Shown one piece after another: positions 6,173-13,308 of a stretch of DNA of 13,308 bases. This DNA comes from JABWAJ01 sp046153985 (GTDB taxonomy: Bacteria > Bacteroidota > Bacteroidia > Chitinophagales > Saprospiraceae): positions 1 to 13,308 of the forward strand of contig JBJXFD010000444.1 of NCBI GenBank assembly GCA_046153985.1, written 5' to 3'. Below the pieces are notes generated by a model. It made no database searches and was not told the origin of the DNA. It worked only from the letters and a program-made list of their open reading frames with translations. The stretch's first letter is position 1. The number at the start of each line of letters is the position of its first letter. Both the position numbers and the translations under genes were made by a program.

Positions 6173-6197
6173 CCGCTGCATCGGAGTTCAGCGGTAC
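6173..6197 (-). repeat. 25-bp hairpin repeat, copy 3, directly after the beta-barrel gene
   Basis: Read on the minus strand it starts GTACCGCTGAACTCC and ends GATGCAGCGG, with one mismatch in an eight-pair stem. It begins two bases past the TGA of the beta-barrel gene, so it would form a stem-loop immediately 3-prime of that reading frame. There is no T-run after it, so intrinsic termination is uncertain; transcript end protection is an alternative. Confidence 0.8.
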
Positions 6198-6199
6198 AA

Positions 6200-6808
6200 T
6201 CAAAAATTATAATTGACCCCAAAACGGATATCAATAGGCTGCTGGATGCTGTTTTCCGGGGCATTGACATTGTACAGGAGCGAAATTTCATACCCCAGCA
6301 AGCTGCCGGAGCTGGTGTAGCCAAGCCCCACGTAGAAGTTATTCTGCTGAACGCGAATGGATTCCACCTTATTGCCACTGACCCCCGTATAGAAAACTTC
6401 AGAAGCCAGTTCGTATTCCACATGCGCAAACAGGGCCGGAATAATTTTATAACGGCTAAAAACACCTCCGCCAAATGTCAGGGGATTGGCTTTAGCAACG
6501 CCATTGCCCACATCTACCCGGTAGCTCTCGTATTGAAGGGTGAGGCGGGGACCAATAGAAAAATTATCCGTGATTTTATACCCCGCCATCGGCGAAATGC
6601 CGATCTGAAACAGGCTTTCAAAGTTATTGCCTGCAAAACCTAAATTGAAGCCGCCGCCAAACCAAACCCGGCTCATAAAATCACCACTTTCGTCAAAATA
6701 CTCGGCATTGTCCTTGTCGCTTTTTTTCTTTTTTTGCGCAAATGCCTGATCCTGAGCGGCCAAAACGACCACCATTACTAATAAAGACAATTGAATGATC
6801 TTTTTCAT
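6200..6808 (-). CDS. Small secreted outer-membrane beta-barrel protein
   Basis: A 202-residue protein with a clear signal peptide (MKKIIQLSLLVMVVVLAAQ..., likely cut after AFA near residue 24), then a Lys-rich, charged segment (QKKKKSDKD). From about residue 45 it shows alternating short beta-strands typical of a porin-like or OmpW/PorT-type barrel: GGGFNLGFAG, AGYKITDNFSIGPRLTLQYES, GGGVFSRYKI, FYVGLGYTSSG, and a final strand IRFGVNYNF with a terminal Phe, the usual outer-membrane assembly signal. About eight strands are plausible. The specific function is unknown; there is no plug, OmpA or lipoprotein signal. The transporter gene lies next on the same strand. A TATCTTTG box 17 bases upstream of the start is a probable promoter. 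Confidence 0.85.
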   Translation of the reverse strand: MKKIIQLSLLVMVVVLAAQDQAFAQKKKKSDKDNAEYFDESGDFMSRVWFGGGFNLGFAGNNFESLFQIGISPMAGYKITDNFSIGPRLTLQYESYRVDVGNGVAKANPLTFGGGVFSRYKIIPALFAHVEYELASEVFYTGVSGNKVESIRVQQNNFYVGLGYTSSGSLLGYEISLLYNVNAPENSIQQPIDIRFGVNYNF

Positions 6809-6825
6809 AGCAACTTGTTTTTTCG

Positions 6826-6833
6826 CAAAGATA
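6826..6833 (-). promoter_or_regulatory. -7 promoter box (TATCTTTG) for the beta-barrel gene
   Basis: The minus strand reads TATCTTTG, an exact TAnnTTTG match, ending 17 bases before the ATG at 6808. This would give a short leader. No TTG is seen at the usual -33 distance. The box is probably also the nearest promoter upstream of the transporter gene. Confidence 0.5.
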
Positions 6834-6886
6834 GCCGCTGTTGCGGAATGCGGTTAAGAAAGTGTAAGTTCCTTGACAGAAATGCA

Positions 6887-6904
6887 TCCTGTTGGTCAAC
6901 AGGA
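6887..6904. promoter_or_regulatory. Perfect 8-bp inverted repeat in the divergent intergenic region
   Basis: The arms TCCTGTTG and CAACAGGA flank a two-base centre, giving an 18-base perfect palindrome. It lies between the divergent beta-barrel and protease genes, about 54 bases upstream of the beta-barrel -7 box and 152 bases before the protease start. The compact symmetrical arms suit a dimeric regulator site; no T-run supports a terminator. The rest of this 247-base gap shows only AT-rich sequence, and I found no exact -7 box for the protease gene. Confidence 0.35.
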
Positions 6905-7055
6905 ACGTATTTTACCTAAAAACGTTGTCCAAATTTTTATATTCGCGCTTCGAAACTATATTTCAAAAATTTGCGCGCCCCCTTTCCCCAGACAGCCAGA
7001 TCGCCCCCTTTTGTGATTTTAAAGTTTTCATTTAGCGACTAATACCTTCAAAAAA

Positions 7056-10000
7056 ATGGCGATTCGTTTTACGCTGTCCTTGCTCTTTTTGGGCCTTTCT
7101 ATCCAACTGTTATCTGCGCAGCAAGCAATTTTTGCGGGCAAAGAGATCACGGGCATTACTTCGACCGAATTCGAACGGGAATTCACCAACTGGCGCGTTT
7201 TTGAATTGGACGCAGCTGCTTTGCAGGCTTTTGCAAGCAGTCAGCCCGTCAGCGCTAACTTGCGGCTGCAACTCGGCGACATGTACGATTGGCCCGTTTC
7301 CCTGCACCCTGACGATATCCGATCTGCGGATTATCAACTCCAGGTTTTAACAGAAAACGGCGTTCAAATTCTGCCAAAAGGAGAAAACATAACCTATGGC
7401 GGTTATGCCGCCGGGCAGGCCGAAAACGACGTGCGCATGACCCTCAGCCAAAACTTCATTTTTGGGTATGTGGAAATGGGCGAACTGACCTTTTTCATCG
7501 AGCCGGCAAAGCGATTTAAGGCGGATTTACCAGAGAACTACTACGTCGTCTACCGCACCCTCGACGTGCGGCCACACCCTGAAAGCCGTTGCGGATGGAC
7601 GCAGACCGAACACCGCAAAGCAGCATTGGAACATTCCGAACACAGCGAAGAAAAAATGTTTGGCAACTGCTATACGGTAGAAATTGCTTTAGCTTCCGAT
7701 TTTTCCATGTTCCAGGTTTTCGGTTCCGCTTTTGGGGTTCAGGATTTTATGCTCGGCGTGCTGAACAACGTACAAACCAACTACGATACCGAATTTGCGG
7801 ATGAAATCCGCTTTGAAGTGGTGACCCAATTCATCGTGACAACCTCCGGCGGCAATCCCTGGTCTTCGTCTACCGATGCGGAAATACTTTTAATAAGTTT
7901 CAGAAACTGGGGCAATGCGGGCAATTTCGGCGTTCCCTTCGACGTGGCAACGCTTTGGACCAACCGCGATTTTATCGGCTCCACCATTGGTGTGGCCTGG
8001 CTTGCCGGACTTTGCTCCGAACTTCGCTACAATGCCTGTCAGTTGTTTTCCAGCAACGCCGCTTTTCTCCGGGTCTTGCAGGCGCATGAGCTTGGCCACA
8101 ACTTCGGCGCCGACCACGATGCAGAAGGCTCCAATACCATCATGGCGCCTTCCGTTAATTCCTCTGCGTCCTGGTCGTCCCTTTCGATAAGCGACATCAA
8201 TAGTTTGGTCAACGACCTGGCGTTTGGAGGCGGATGTTTCTCCACTTGCACCGGGTCAGGGGGGCCGCCTATTGCTTCAATTTCGGCGCCGGCTGTCCAT
8301 GTTTGTGCGGGCAGCGTTGTACCGCTGATTGACAACAGCGCTAACGCGCCGACTTCCTGGACCTGGAACATGCCGGGCGCTACCCCTTCCATTTCGGGCG
8401 AACAGCACCCAACGGTCAAATACAACAACCCTGGCAATTATACCGCAACCTTAATTGCCACCAACAACGAGGGAACGGATGTCGCAAATGTGAATATCCA
8501 GGTAGACGATGGCGGCACCAAATATTTGATTTACGAAACATTTGAAGCCAATCCCGGCCCCTGGGAAATCATCAATCCCGACAACGGAATTACCTGGGAA
8601 TGGGTCACCATCGGCGGCGCGCAATACGGCAAAAAAGCCATGTCGCTCAACAATTTCAGTTATACGGCCCTCAATCAAAAAGATGGATTGGTCTCCGTCC
8701 CCCTTGACCTGAGTTCCGAATCGGAAGTCATGCTTGAAATTGACTACGCCTACCGCCGCTTCAATGCTTCGCGCAGCGACAAACTCATCGTTTCGGTGTC
8801 TACGAACGGCGGCCTCACTTACCCCAACGTTGTTTTTCAGGGGCAGGAAACCGGCGGCGGTAATTTTGCGACAGCGACCGATTCACAAACGTCCTTTTTG
8901 CCGGCTACGAATAGCGACTGGTGTTTTGGTACAAATTTTGGTTCAGGATGCCTGCTGATTGACCTTTCCGCTTTTAGCGGCCAGTCGCAGGTGCGCATCC
9001 GGATCGAAAACCAAACGGGACACGGCAACAACATGTACATTGACAACATCCGGGTCAGTAGTTCCTGCGCTGCGCCGCAACCACCTGCACCCAATTTTAC
9101 CTCCAATGTCACTTCGGGTTGCGCCCCCCTTACGGTGCAGTATACCAACCAGACACCAGGCGTGGTCACCAATTATTTCTGGACTTTCCCGGGTGGCACT
9201 CCGGAGTTTTCAACGAATACGAATCCTGTCATAACCTACAATACACCGGGCGTTTACAATGTTTCGCTTGAAGCGACCAATCTGGGAGGTTCAGCCACCA
9301 TTATAAAAGCCGGCTACATCACCGTGTCAGGCGGCCCAACTGCCAATTTTTCAACGGTCGTCAACAACCTTAACGTCCAAACGACCAACCTTTCAGCCAA
9401 TGCAACCAACTATGTCTGGAATTTTGGCGATGGCACGCCGAACAGCACGGCTACTTCCCCTGCACACGTTTACGCGCAGCCCGGAACTTATACCATCCGC
9501 CTTACCGCGACCAACCCATGCGGGCAGTCCGTGAAAGAAATCAGCGTCACGGTCACTTCGCCAATTTCAGCCGCCTTTTCGGCAACGCCACAGCAAGGCT
9601 GCGCGCCGCTGACCGTGACCTTCAATAACGAGTCAACCGGGAACGTCACCAGCTGGATGTGGACTTTTGAAGGCGGTATGCCGGCCACTTCCACCGATCA
9701 AAACCCAACGGTGACTTACCATGAACCAGGCGCCTACAATGTGAGCCTTACCGTCAGCAACGGCAGTTTCCAAAATTCGACCCAGCTCACAGACTACGTT
9801 GTGGTTAATGGTGTGCCGACCACTGCTTTTACTGCATTGAACCCAATAGGTAACCCATTCGTGCAGTTCACCAATGCAACAACTGGCGCAACCAGCTACC
9901 TCTGGGATTTTGGCGACGGCGCAACCAGCGAAGCAGCCGACACTTCGCATACTTACGAAGCTGACGGCGCCTACACCGTCACCCTCATCGGAACCAATGC

Positions 10001-13000
10001 CTGCGGTAGCGACACCGCTACACAAGAAATTACCATCCTGCTGCCTCCTACGGCAAGCTGGGAACAAAACTTAGGCGAAGGCTGCGAAGGATTGAGCGTA
10101 CAATTCAACGCAGCGCCACAAGGCTCCGGCTTGACTTATGCCTGGACGTTTGAGGGCGGTGAACCGGCGAGTTCCGACTTGCCTGATCCGACTATTTTAT
10201 ACGCCGCATCCGGGACTTACCCCGTGCAACTCATCGTGACCAATGCCGCCGGTTCAGATACCATCATCCAGGACGACGCCATTGTGATTGGCCCAAATCC
10301 GATGGCTGCCTTTGCGGCAAATACAGTATTGGGACAAGCAGCCGTGCAGTTCGACAATGCATCCATTGCGGCAAGCAGCTTTCATTGGGATTTTGGCGAC
10401 GGTGCAACCAGCGAAGCAGCCGACACCTCCCACACCTACGAAGCCGATGGCACGTACATGGTCACCCTCATCGCAACCAATGCCTGCGGTAGCGACACGG
10501 CTACACAGGAAATTACCATCCTGCTGCCTCCTACGGCAAGCTGGGAACAAAACGGAAACGAAGGCTGCGAAGGGCTGAGCGTACAATTCAACGCAGCGCC
10601 ACAAGGCACCGGACTGACCTACGCCTGGACGTTTGAAGGTGGCGAACCGGCGAGCTCCAGCCTGCCTGATCAGACCGTTTTATTTCCGATTTCGGGTACT
10701 TACTCCGTGCAACTTATCGTGACCAATGCCGCCGGAGCGGATACCATTATACAAGATGATGCCATTGTAGTTGGCTCAAATCCGTTAGCTGCCTTTTCGG
10801 CAAATACGATACTGGGGCAAGCAGCGGTGCAGTTCGACAATGCATCCATTGCGGCAAGCAGTTTCCATTGGGATTTTGGCGACGGCGCAACCAGCGAAGC
10901 TGCGAACCCTGCCCACAACTACGAAGCCGACGGAACCTACACCATCACCCTCATCGCAACCAATGCCTGCGGTAGCGACACAGCCACACATGAAATCACC
11001 ATCCTGCTGCCTCCTACGGCAAGCTGGGAACAAAACTTAGGTGAAGGCTGTGAAGGAGTAACCGTGCAATTCAACGCAGCGCCACAAGGCCCCGGGCTGA
11101 CCTACGCCTGGACGTTTGAAGGCGGCGAACCGGCCAGTTCTGATTTGGCCGATCCAACCGTATCATACCAGATTCCGGGTATTTACTCTGTGCAACTCAT
11201 CGTGACCAACGCCGCCGGAGCCGATACCATCATCCAGGATAACGCCATTGTGGTTAGCCCAAATCCGTTGGCTGCCTTTGCGGCAAATGGTGCGTTGGGA
11301 CAAGCCGACGTGCAGTTCGACAATGCCTCCATTGCGGCAAGCAGTTTTCATTGGGATTTTGGCGACGGCGCAACGAGCGAAGCTGCAAACCCTGCCCACA
11401 ACTACGAAGCCGACGGCACGTACATTGTCACCCTCATCGCAACTAATGCTTGCGGCAGCGACACTTCCACTCAAGAAATTACCATCCTGCTGCCCCCCAC
11501 GGCGAGCTGGGAACAAAACGCAAGCGAAGGCTGCGAAGGGCTGAGCGTGCAATTCAATGCAGCGCCGCAAGGCACCGGACTGACCTACGCCTGGACGTTT
11601 GAAGGCGGCGAACCGGCGAGTTCCGACCTGCCCGACCCTACCGTTTCATACCCGATTTCGGGTACTTACTCCGTGCAACTCATTGTGACCAATGCCGCCG
11701 GAGCGGACACCATTGATCAGGATGATGCTATTGTGGTTGGTCCAAATCCGTTGGCTGCCTTTGCGGCAAATGGTGTATTGGGACAAGCAGCCGTGCAGTT
11801 CGACAATGCCTCCGTTGCGGCAAGCAGTTTCCATTGGGATTTCGGCGACGGCGCAACCAGCGAAGCGGCGAACCCCGCGCACAACTACGAAGCCGACGGA
11901 ACTTACACCGTCACCCTCATCGCAAACAATGCCTGCGGCAGCGATACGGCCACTCAAGAAATTACAATTTTGCTGCCTCCGGTAGCTGCCTGGGAACAAA
12001 ACGAAAACGAAGGCTGCGAAGGGCTGAGCGTGCAATTCAATGCAGCGCCACAAGGCCCCGGCTTGGCTTATGCCTGGACGTTTGAAGGCGGCGAACCAGC
12101 GAGTTCCAACTTGCCTGATCCGATCGTATCATATCCGATTTCGGGTATCTATTCCGTGCAACTCATCATAACCAACGCCGCCGGAGCGGATACCATTGAT
12201 CAGAACAGCGCTGTAGTGATTACAGGCGGGCCTGCTGCCATATTTACGACGTCGGTGAACGGATTCAACCTTGCACTTGAAAATAATTCAAGCGGCGGAA
12301 GCAGCTATTTCTGGGATTTTGGCGATGAAAATACCAGTGACCTGTTTGCTCCAGGCCACATTTATGAAGAAGAAGGTGTCTATACGGTGATCCTGGTTAT
12401 TAGCAATGAATGCGGAAGCGATACCTCAGCAATTACAATTACAGTAGACAGCAACCTCCCCGTGGCTGGTTTCAGCTATGAAAACGAAGAAGGCTGCGCG
12501 CCTTTGACCGTGCAATTTTCCAACGAATCGGTCAATACAGACAGCGTGCAGTGGACCTTCCCGGGAGGAACCCCATCCGCGTCGAGCGAACAAAATCCGG
12601 TTGTGGTTTATGCCGGGCCGGGCAGTTACAACGCTACAATTATCAGCTACAACAGCGCCGGAAGCGCCGCCCAAACCCAAATGAACATTGTATCCGTGAT
12701 GGCAGGGCCGGAAGCGGCTTTTGATGCAACGCAAGACGAAGCAACCGTGAGTTTTGCAAACATCTCTCAGAATGCAGCCACGTATGCTTGGGATTTTGGA
12801 GATGGTGAAACGAGCACAGCAAGCGAACCAGTGCATACGTACACGGCAAGCGGGGATTATCCGGTGCAATTGATTGCAACCAACGAATGCGGCTCGGATA
12901 CCCTCACCAAGGTGGTAAATATCCTCATCGTCAATGCCGGAGAAGTGACCCGGAATGTGTTTTTGAACCTCTATCCCAACCCCAACAGCGGCCTATTTAC

Positions 13001-13208
13001 GCTGGATATGGAAGCAACGCCGGCGCCGTTGGCCGAATTAAAAATATTTGATGCCCTTGGGCAAATCGTTTACACCGAGACGGTTGGTTTCCAAAGCGGA
13101 AAACTGCAAAAAACAATCATGCTGGAACGCCTGAGCGCGGGCGTTTACTGGCTTTCGATAAAAACTCAGGATTTTAACATTACCCGAAAGGTGATTGTCC
13201 AATATTGA
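7056..13208 (+). CDS. Giant secreted reprolysin-like metalloprotease with 17 PKD-like domains and T9SS sorting tail
   Basis: A 2050-residue exported protein. Residues 1-21 are a signal peptide ending LLSAQ, and about 22-200 a propeptide. The catalytic domain (about 205-398) has the metzincin site HELGHNFGADHD at 344-355 (zinc ligands His344, His348, His354; Glu345 the general base) and a Met-turn IMAPS with Met363, typical of reprolysin-like M12 peptidases. A PKD domain (about 404-486) and a jelly-roll domain (489-671) follow; the latter, with its YETFEANPG start, resembles the choice-of-anchor J / cleaved-adhesin type. Then come 16 PKD-like domains alternating WTFxGGxP and WDFGDG types. Residues about 1962-2050 (LNLYPNPNSG, then SAGVYWLSI and KVIVQY) are the T9SS type A sorting domain, so it crosses the outer membrane by T9SS and is surface-attached or released. 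The natural substrate is unknown. The next gene starts 61 bases downstream. Confidence 0.95.
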   Translation: MAIRFTLSLLFLGLSIQLLSAQQAIFAGKEITGITSTEFEREFTNWRVFELDAAALQAFASSQPVSANLRLQLGDMYDWPVSLHPDDIRSADYQLQVLTENGVQILPKGENITYGGYAAGQAENDVRMTLSQNFIFGYVEMGELTFFIEPAKRFKADLPENYYVVYRTLDVRPHPESRCGWTQTEHRKAALEHSEHSEEKMFGNCYTVEIALASDFSMFQVFGSAFGVQDFMLGVLNNVQTNYDTEFADEIRFEVVTQFIVTTSGGNPWSSSTDAEILLISFRNWGNAGNFGVPFDVATLWTNRDFIGSTIGVAWLAGLCSELRYNACQLFSSNAAFLRVLQAHELGHNFGADHDAEGSNTIMAPSVNSSASWSSLSISDINSLVNDLAFGGGCFSTCTGSGGPPIASISAPAVHVCAGSVVPLIDNSANAPTSWTWNMPGATPSISGEQHPTVKYNNPGNYTATLIATNNEGTDVANVNIQVDDGGTKYLIYETFEANPGPWEIINPDNGITWEWVTIGGAQYGKKAMSLNNFSYTALNQKDGLVSVPLDLSSESEVMLEIDYAYRRFNASRSDKLIVSVSTNGGLTYPNVVFQGQETGGGNFATATDSQTSFLPATNSDWCFGTNFGSGCLLIDLSAFSGQSQVRIRIENQTGHGNNMYIDNIRVSSSCAAPQPPAPNFTSNVTSGCAPLTVQYTNQTPGVVTNYFWTFPGGTPEFSTNTNPVITYNTPGVYNVSLEATNLGGSATIIKAGYITVSGGPTANFSTVVNNLNVQTTNLSANATNYVWNFGDGTPNSTATSPAHVYAQPGTYTIRLTATNPCGQSVKEISVTVTSPISAAFSATPQQGCAPLTVTFNNESTGNVTSWMWTFEGGMPATSTDQNPTVTYHEPGAYNVSLTVSNGSFQNSTQLTDYVVVNGVPTTAFTALNPIGNPFVQFTNATTGATSYLWDFGDGATSEAADTSHTYEADGAYTVTLIGTNACGSDTATQEITILLPPTASWEQNLGEGCEGLSVQFNAAPQGSGLTYAWTFEGGEPASSDLPDPTILYAASGTYPVQLIVTNAAGSDTIIQDDAIVIGPNPMAAFAANTVLGQAAVQFDNASIAASSFHWDFGDGATSEAADTSHTYEADGTYMVTLIATNACGSDTATQEITILLPPTASWEQNGNEGCEGLSVQFNAAPQGTGLTYAWTFEGGEPASSSLPDQTVLFPISGTYSVQLIVTNAAGADTIIQDDAIVVGSNPLAAFSANTILGQAAVQFDNASIAASSFHWDFGDGATSEAANPAHNYEADGTYTITLIATNACGSDTATHEITILLPPTASWEQNLGEGCEGVTVQFNAAPQGPGLTYAWTFEGGEPASSDLADPTVSYQIPGIYSVQLIVTNAAGADTIIQDNAIVVSPNPLAAFAANGALGQADVQFDNASIAASSFHWDFGDGATSEAANPAHNYEADGTYIVTLIATNACGSDTSTQEITILLPPTASWEQNASEGCEGLSVQFNAAPQGTGLTYAWTFEGGEPASSDLPDPTVSYPISGTYSVQLIVTNAAGADTIDQDDAIVVGPNPLAAFAANGVLGQAAVQFDNASVAASSFHWDFGDGATSEAANPAHNYEADGTYTVTLIANNACGSDTATQEITILLPPVAAWEQNENEGCEGLSVQFNAAPQGPGLAYAWTFEGGEPASSNLPDPIVSYPISGIYSVQLIITNAAGADTIDQNSAVVITGGPAAIFTTSVNGFNLALENNSSGGSSYFWDFGDENTSDLFAPGHIYEEEGVYTVILVISNECGSDTSAITITVDSNLPVAGFSYENEEGCAPLTVQFSNESVNTDSVQWTFPGGTPSASSEQNPVVVYAGPGSYNATIISYNSAGSAAQTQMNIVSVMAGPEAAFDATQDEATVSFANISQNAATYAWDFGDGETSTASEPVHTYTASGDYPVQLIATNECGSDTLTKVVNILIVNAGEVTRNVFLNLYPNPNSGLFTLDMEATPAPLAELKIFDALGQIVYTETVGFQSGKLQKTIMLERLSAGVYWLSIKTQDFNITRKVIVQY
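9901..12205 (+). repeat. 483-bp in-frame tandem repeat encoding pairs of PKD domains
   Basis: The word CTGGGAACAAAAC recurs at 10058, 10541, 11024, 11507 and 11990, each exactly 483 bases (161 codons) apart. Each unit encodes one WDFGDG-type and one EGCEG...WTFEGG-type PKD domain. About 4.8 units are present, with long stretches identical between units, for example the segment around AASSFHWDFGDGATSEAA. The first two type-A halves carry AADTSHTYEADG and the next three AANPAHNYEADG, which points to stepwise duplication. No stop codon or frameshift interrupts the array. Short-read assemblies would easily miscount units here. Confidence 0.95.
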
Positions 13209-13224
13209 TTGTACCTTAGTTTAG

Positions 13225-13250
13225 CCTGTTCGCAAAAAAGCACAAACAGG
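13225..13250 (+). terminator. Weak stem-loop after the protease gene
   Basis: CCTGTT at 13225-13230 can pair with AACAGG at 13245-13250 around a 14-base loop. It follows the protease stop by 16 bases, but what comes next is an A-run rather than a T-run. It is at best a weak terminator or an mRNA 3-prime structure, and the next gene may be co-transcribed. Confidence 0.2.
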
Positions 13251-13269
13251 GTTAAAAAAACAGTTGACT

Positions 13270-13308
13270 ATGAAGGCATTTTTTACCACGCTTTTTCTGA
13301 TTACAATT
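13270..13308 (+). CDS. Start of a probable exported protein, truncated by the window end
   Basis: Thirteen codons read MKAFFTTLFLITI, a Lys followed by a hydrophobic run as at the beginning of a signal peptide. The ATG lies 61 bases after the protease stop on the same strand. The mature protein is outside the window, so nothing can be said of its function. The start is chosen because it gives a typical signal sequence. Confidence 0.55.
   Translation, partial: MKAFFTTLFLITI

Noticed and set aside
9633..12053. Series of similar minus-strand frames of about 70-145 residues
   Set aside because: They resemble each other only because the 483-bp repeat is read on the opposite strand; they have no start context or motif of their own.

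Overview
The window most likely comes from a Bacteroidota chromosome, probably a Saprospiraceae-like lineage. The evidence is a giant secreted protein ending in a type IX secretion (T9SS) type A sorting domain, several TAnnTTTG (-7) promoter boxes, an lpxD gene placed just before what looks like the start of an lpxC-type gene, and many short repeats between genes. The genus assignment is inference; no rRNA or marker gene is present.

Left part (1-1551): the first codons of a probable lpxC (or lpxC-fabZ fusion) and a complete lpxD, both on the minus strand, for lipid A synthesis. A 360-base gene-free stretch follows, with an 8-bp tandem microrepeat and one copy of a palindromic repeat. Middle (1552-4622): a minus-strand two-gene unit, a 73-residue protein of unknown function followed 50 bases later by an 805-residue Roco protein (leucine-rich repeats, Roc GTPase, COR, C-terminal helices). 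The same 26-bp repeat lies on both sides of this unit in opposite orientation. Next (4623-6808): a SLC13/DASS anion transporter and a small outer-membrane beta-barrel protein, both minus strand, separated by three hairpin repeats of one 25-bp family.

Right part (7056-13308, plus strand): a 2050-residue secreted zinc metalloprotease of the reprolysin type. It has a signal peptide, propeptide, HExxHxxGxxHD catalytic domain, a jelly-roll domain, 17 PKD-like domains and a T9SS sorting tail. PKD domains 4 to 13 are encoded by an almost perfect 483-bp tandem repeat. The first 13 codons of another probably exported protein end the window.

Functionally the window joins envelope biogenesis (lpxC, lpxD), anion uptake, an outer-membrane protein and a surface or secreted protease with an uncharacterised Roco signalling unit. 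Three unrelated families of hairpin repeats occupy the gaps. The Roco unit and the 483-bp PKD array are the parts most worth following up. No RNA genes, CRISPR arrays, transposases or phage genes were seen.
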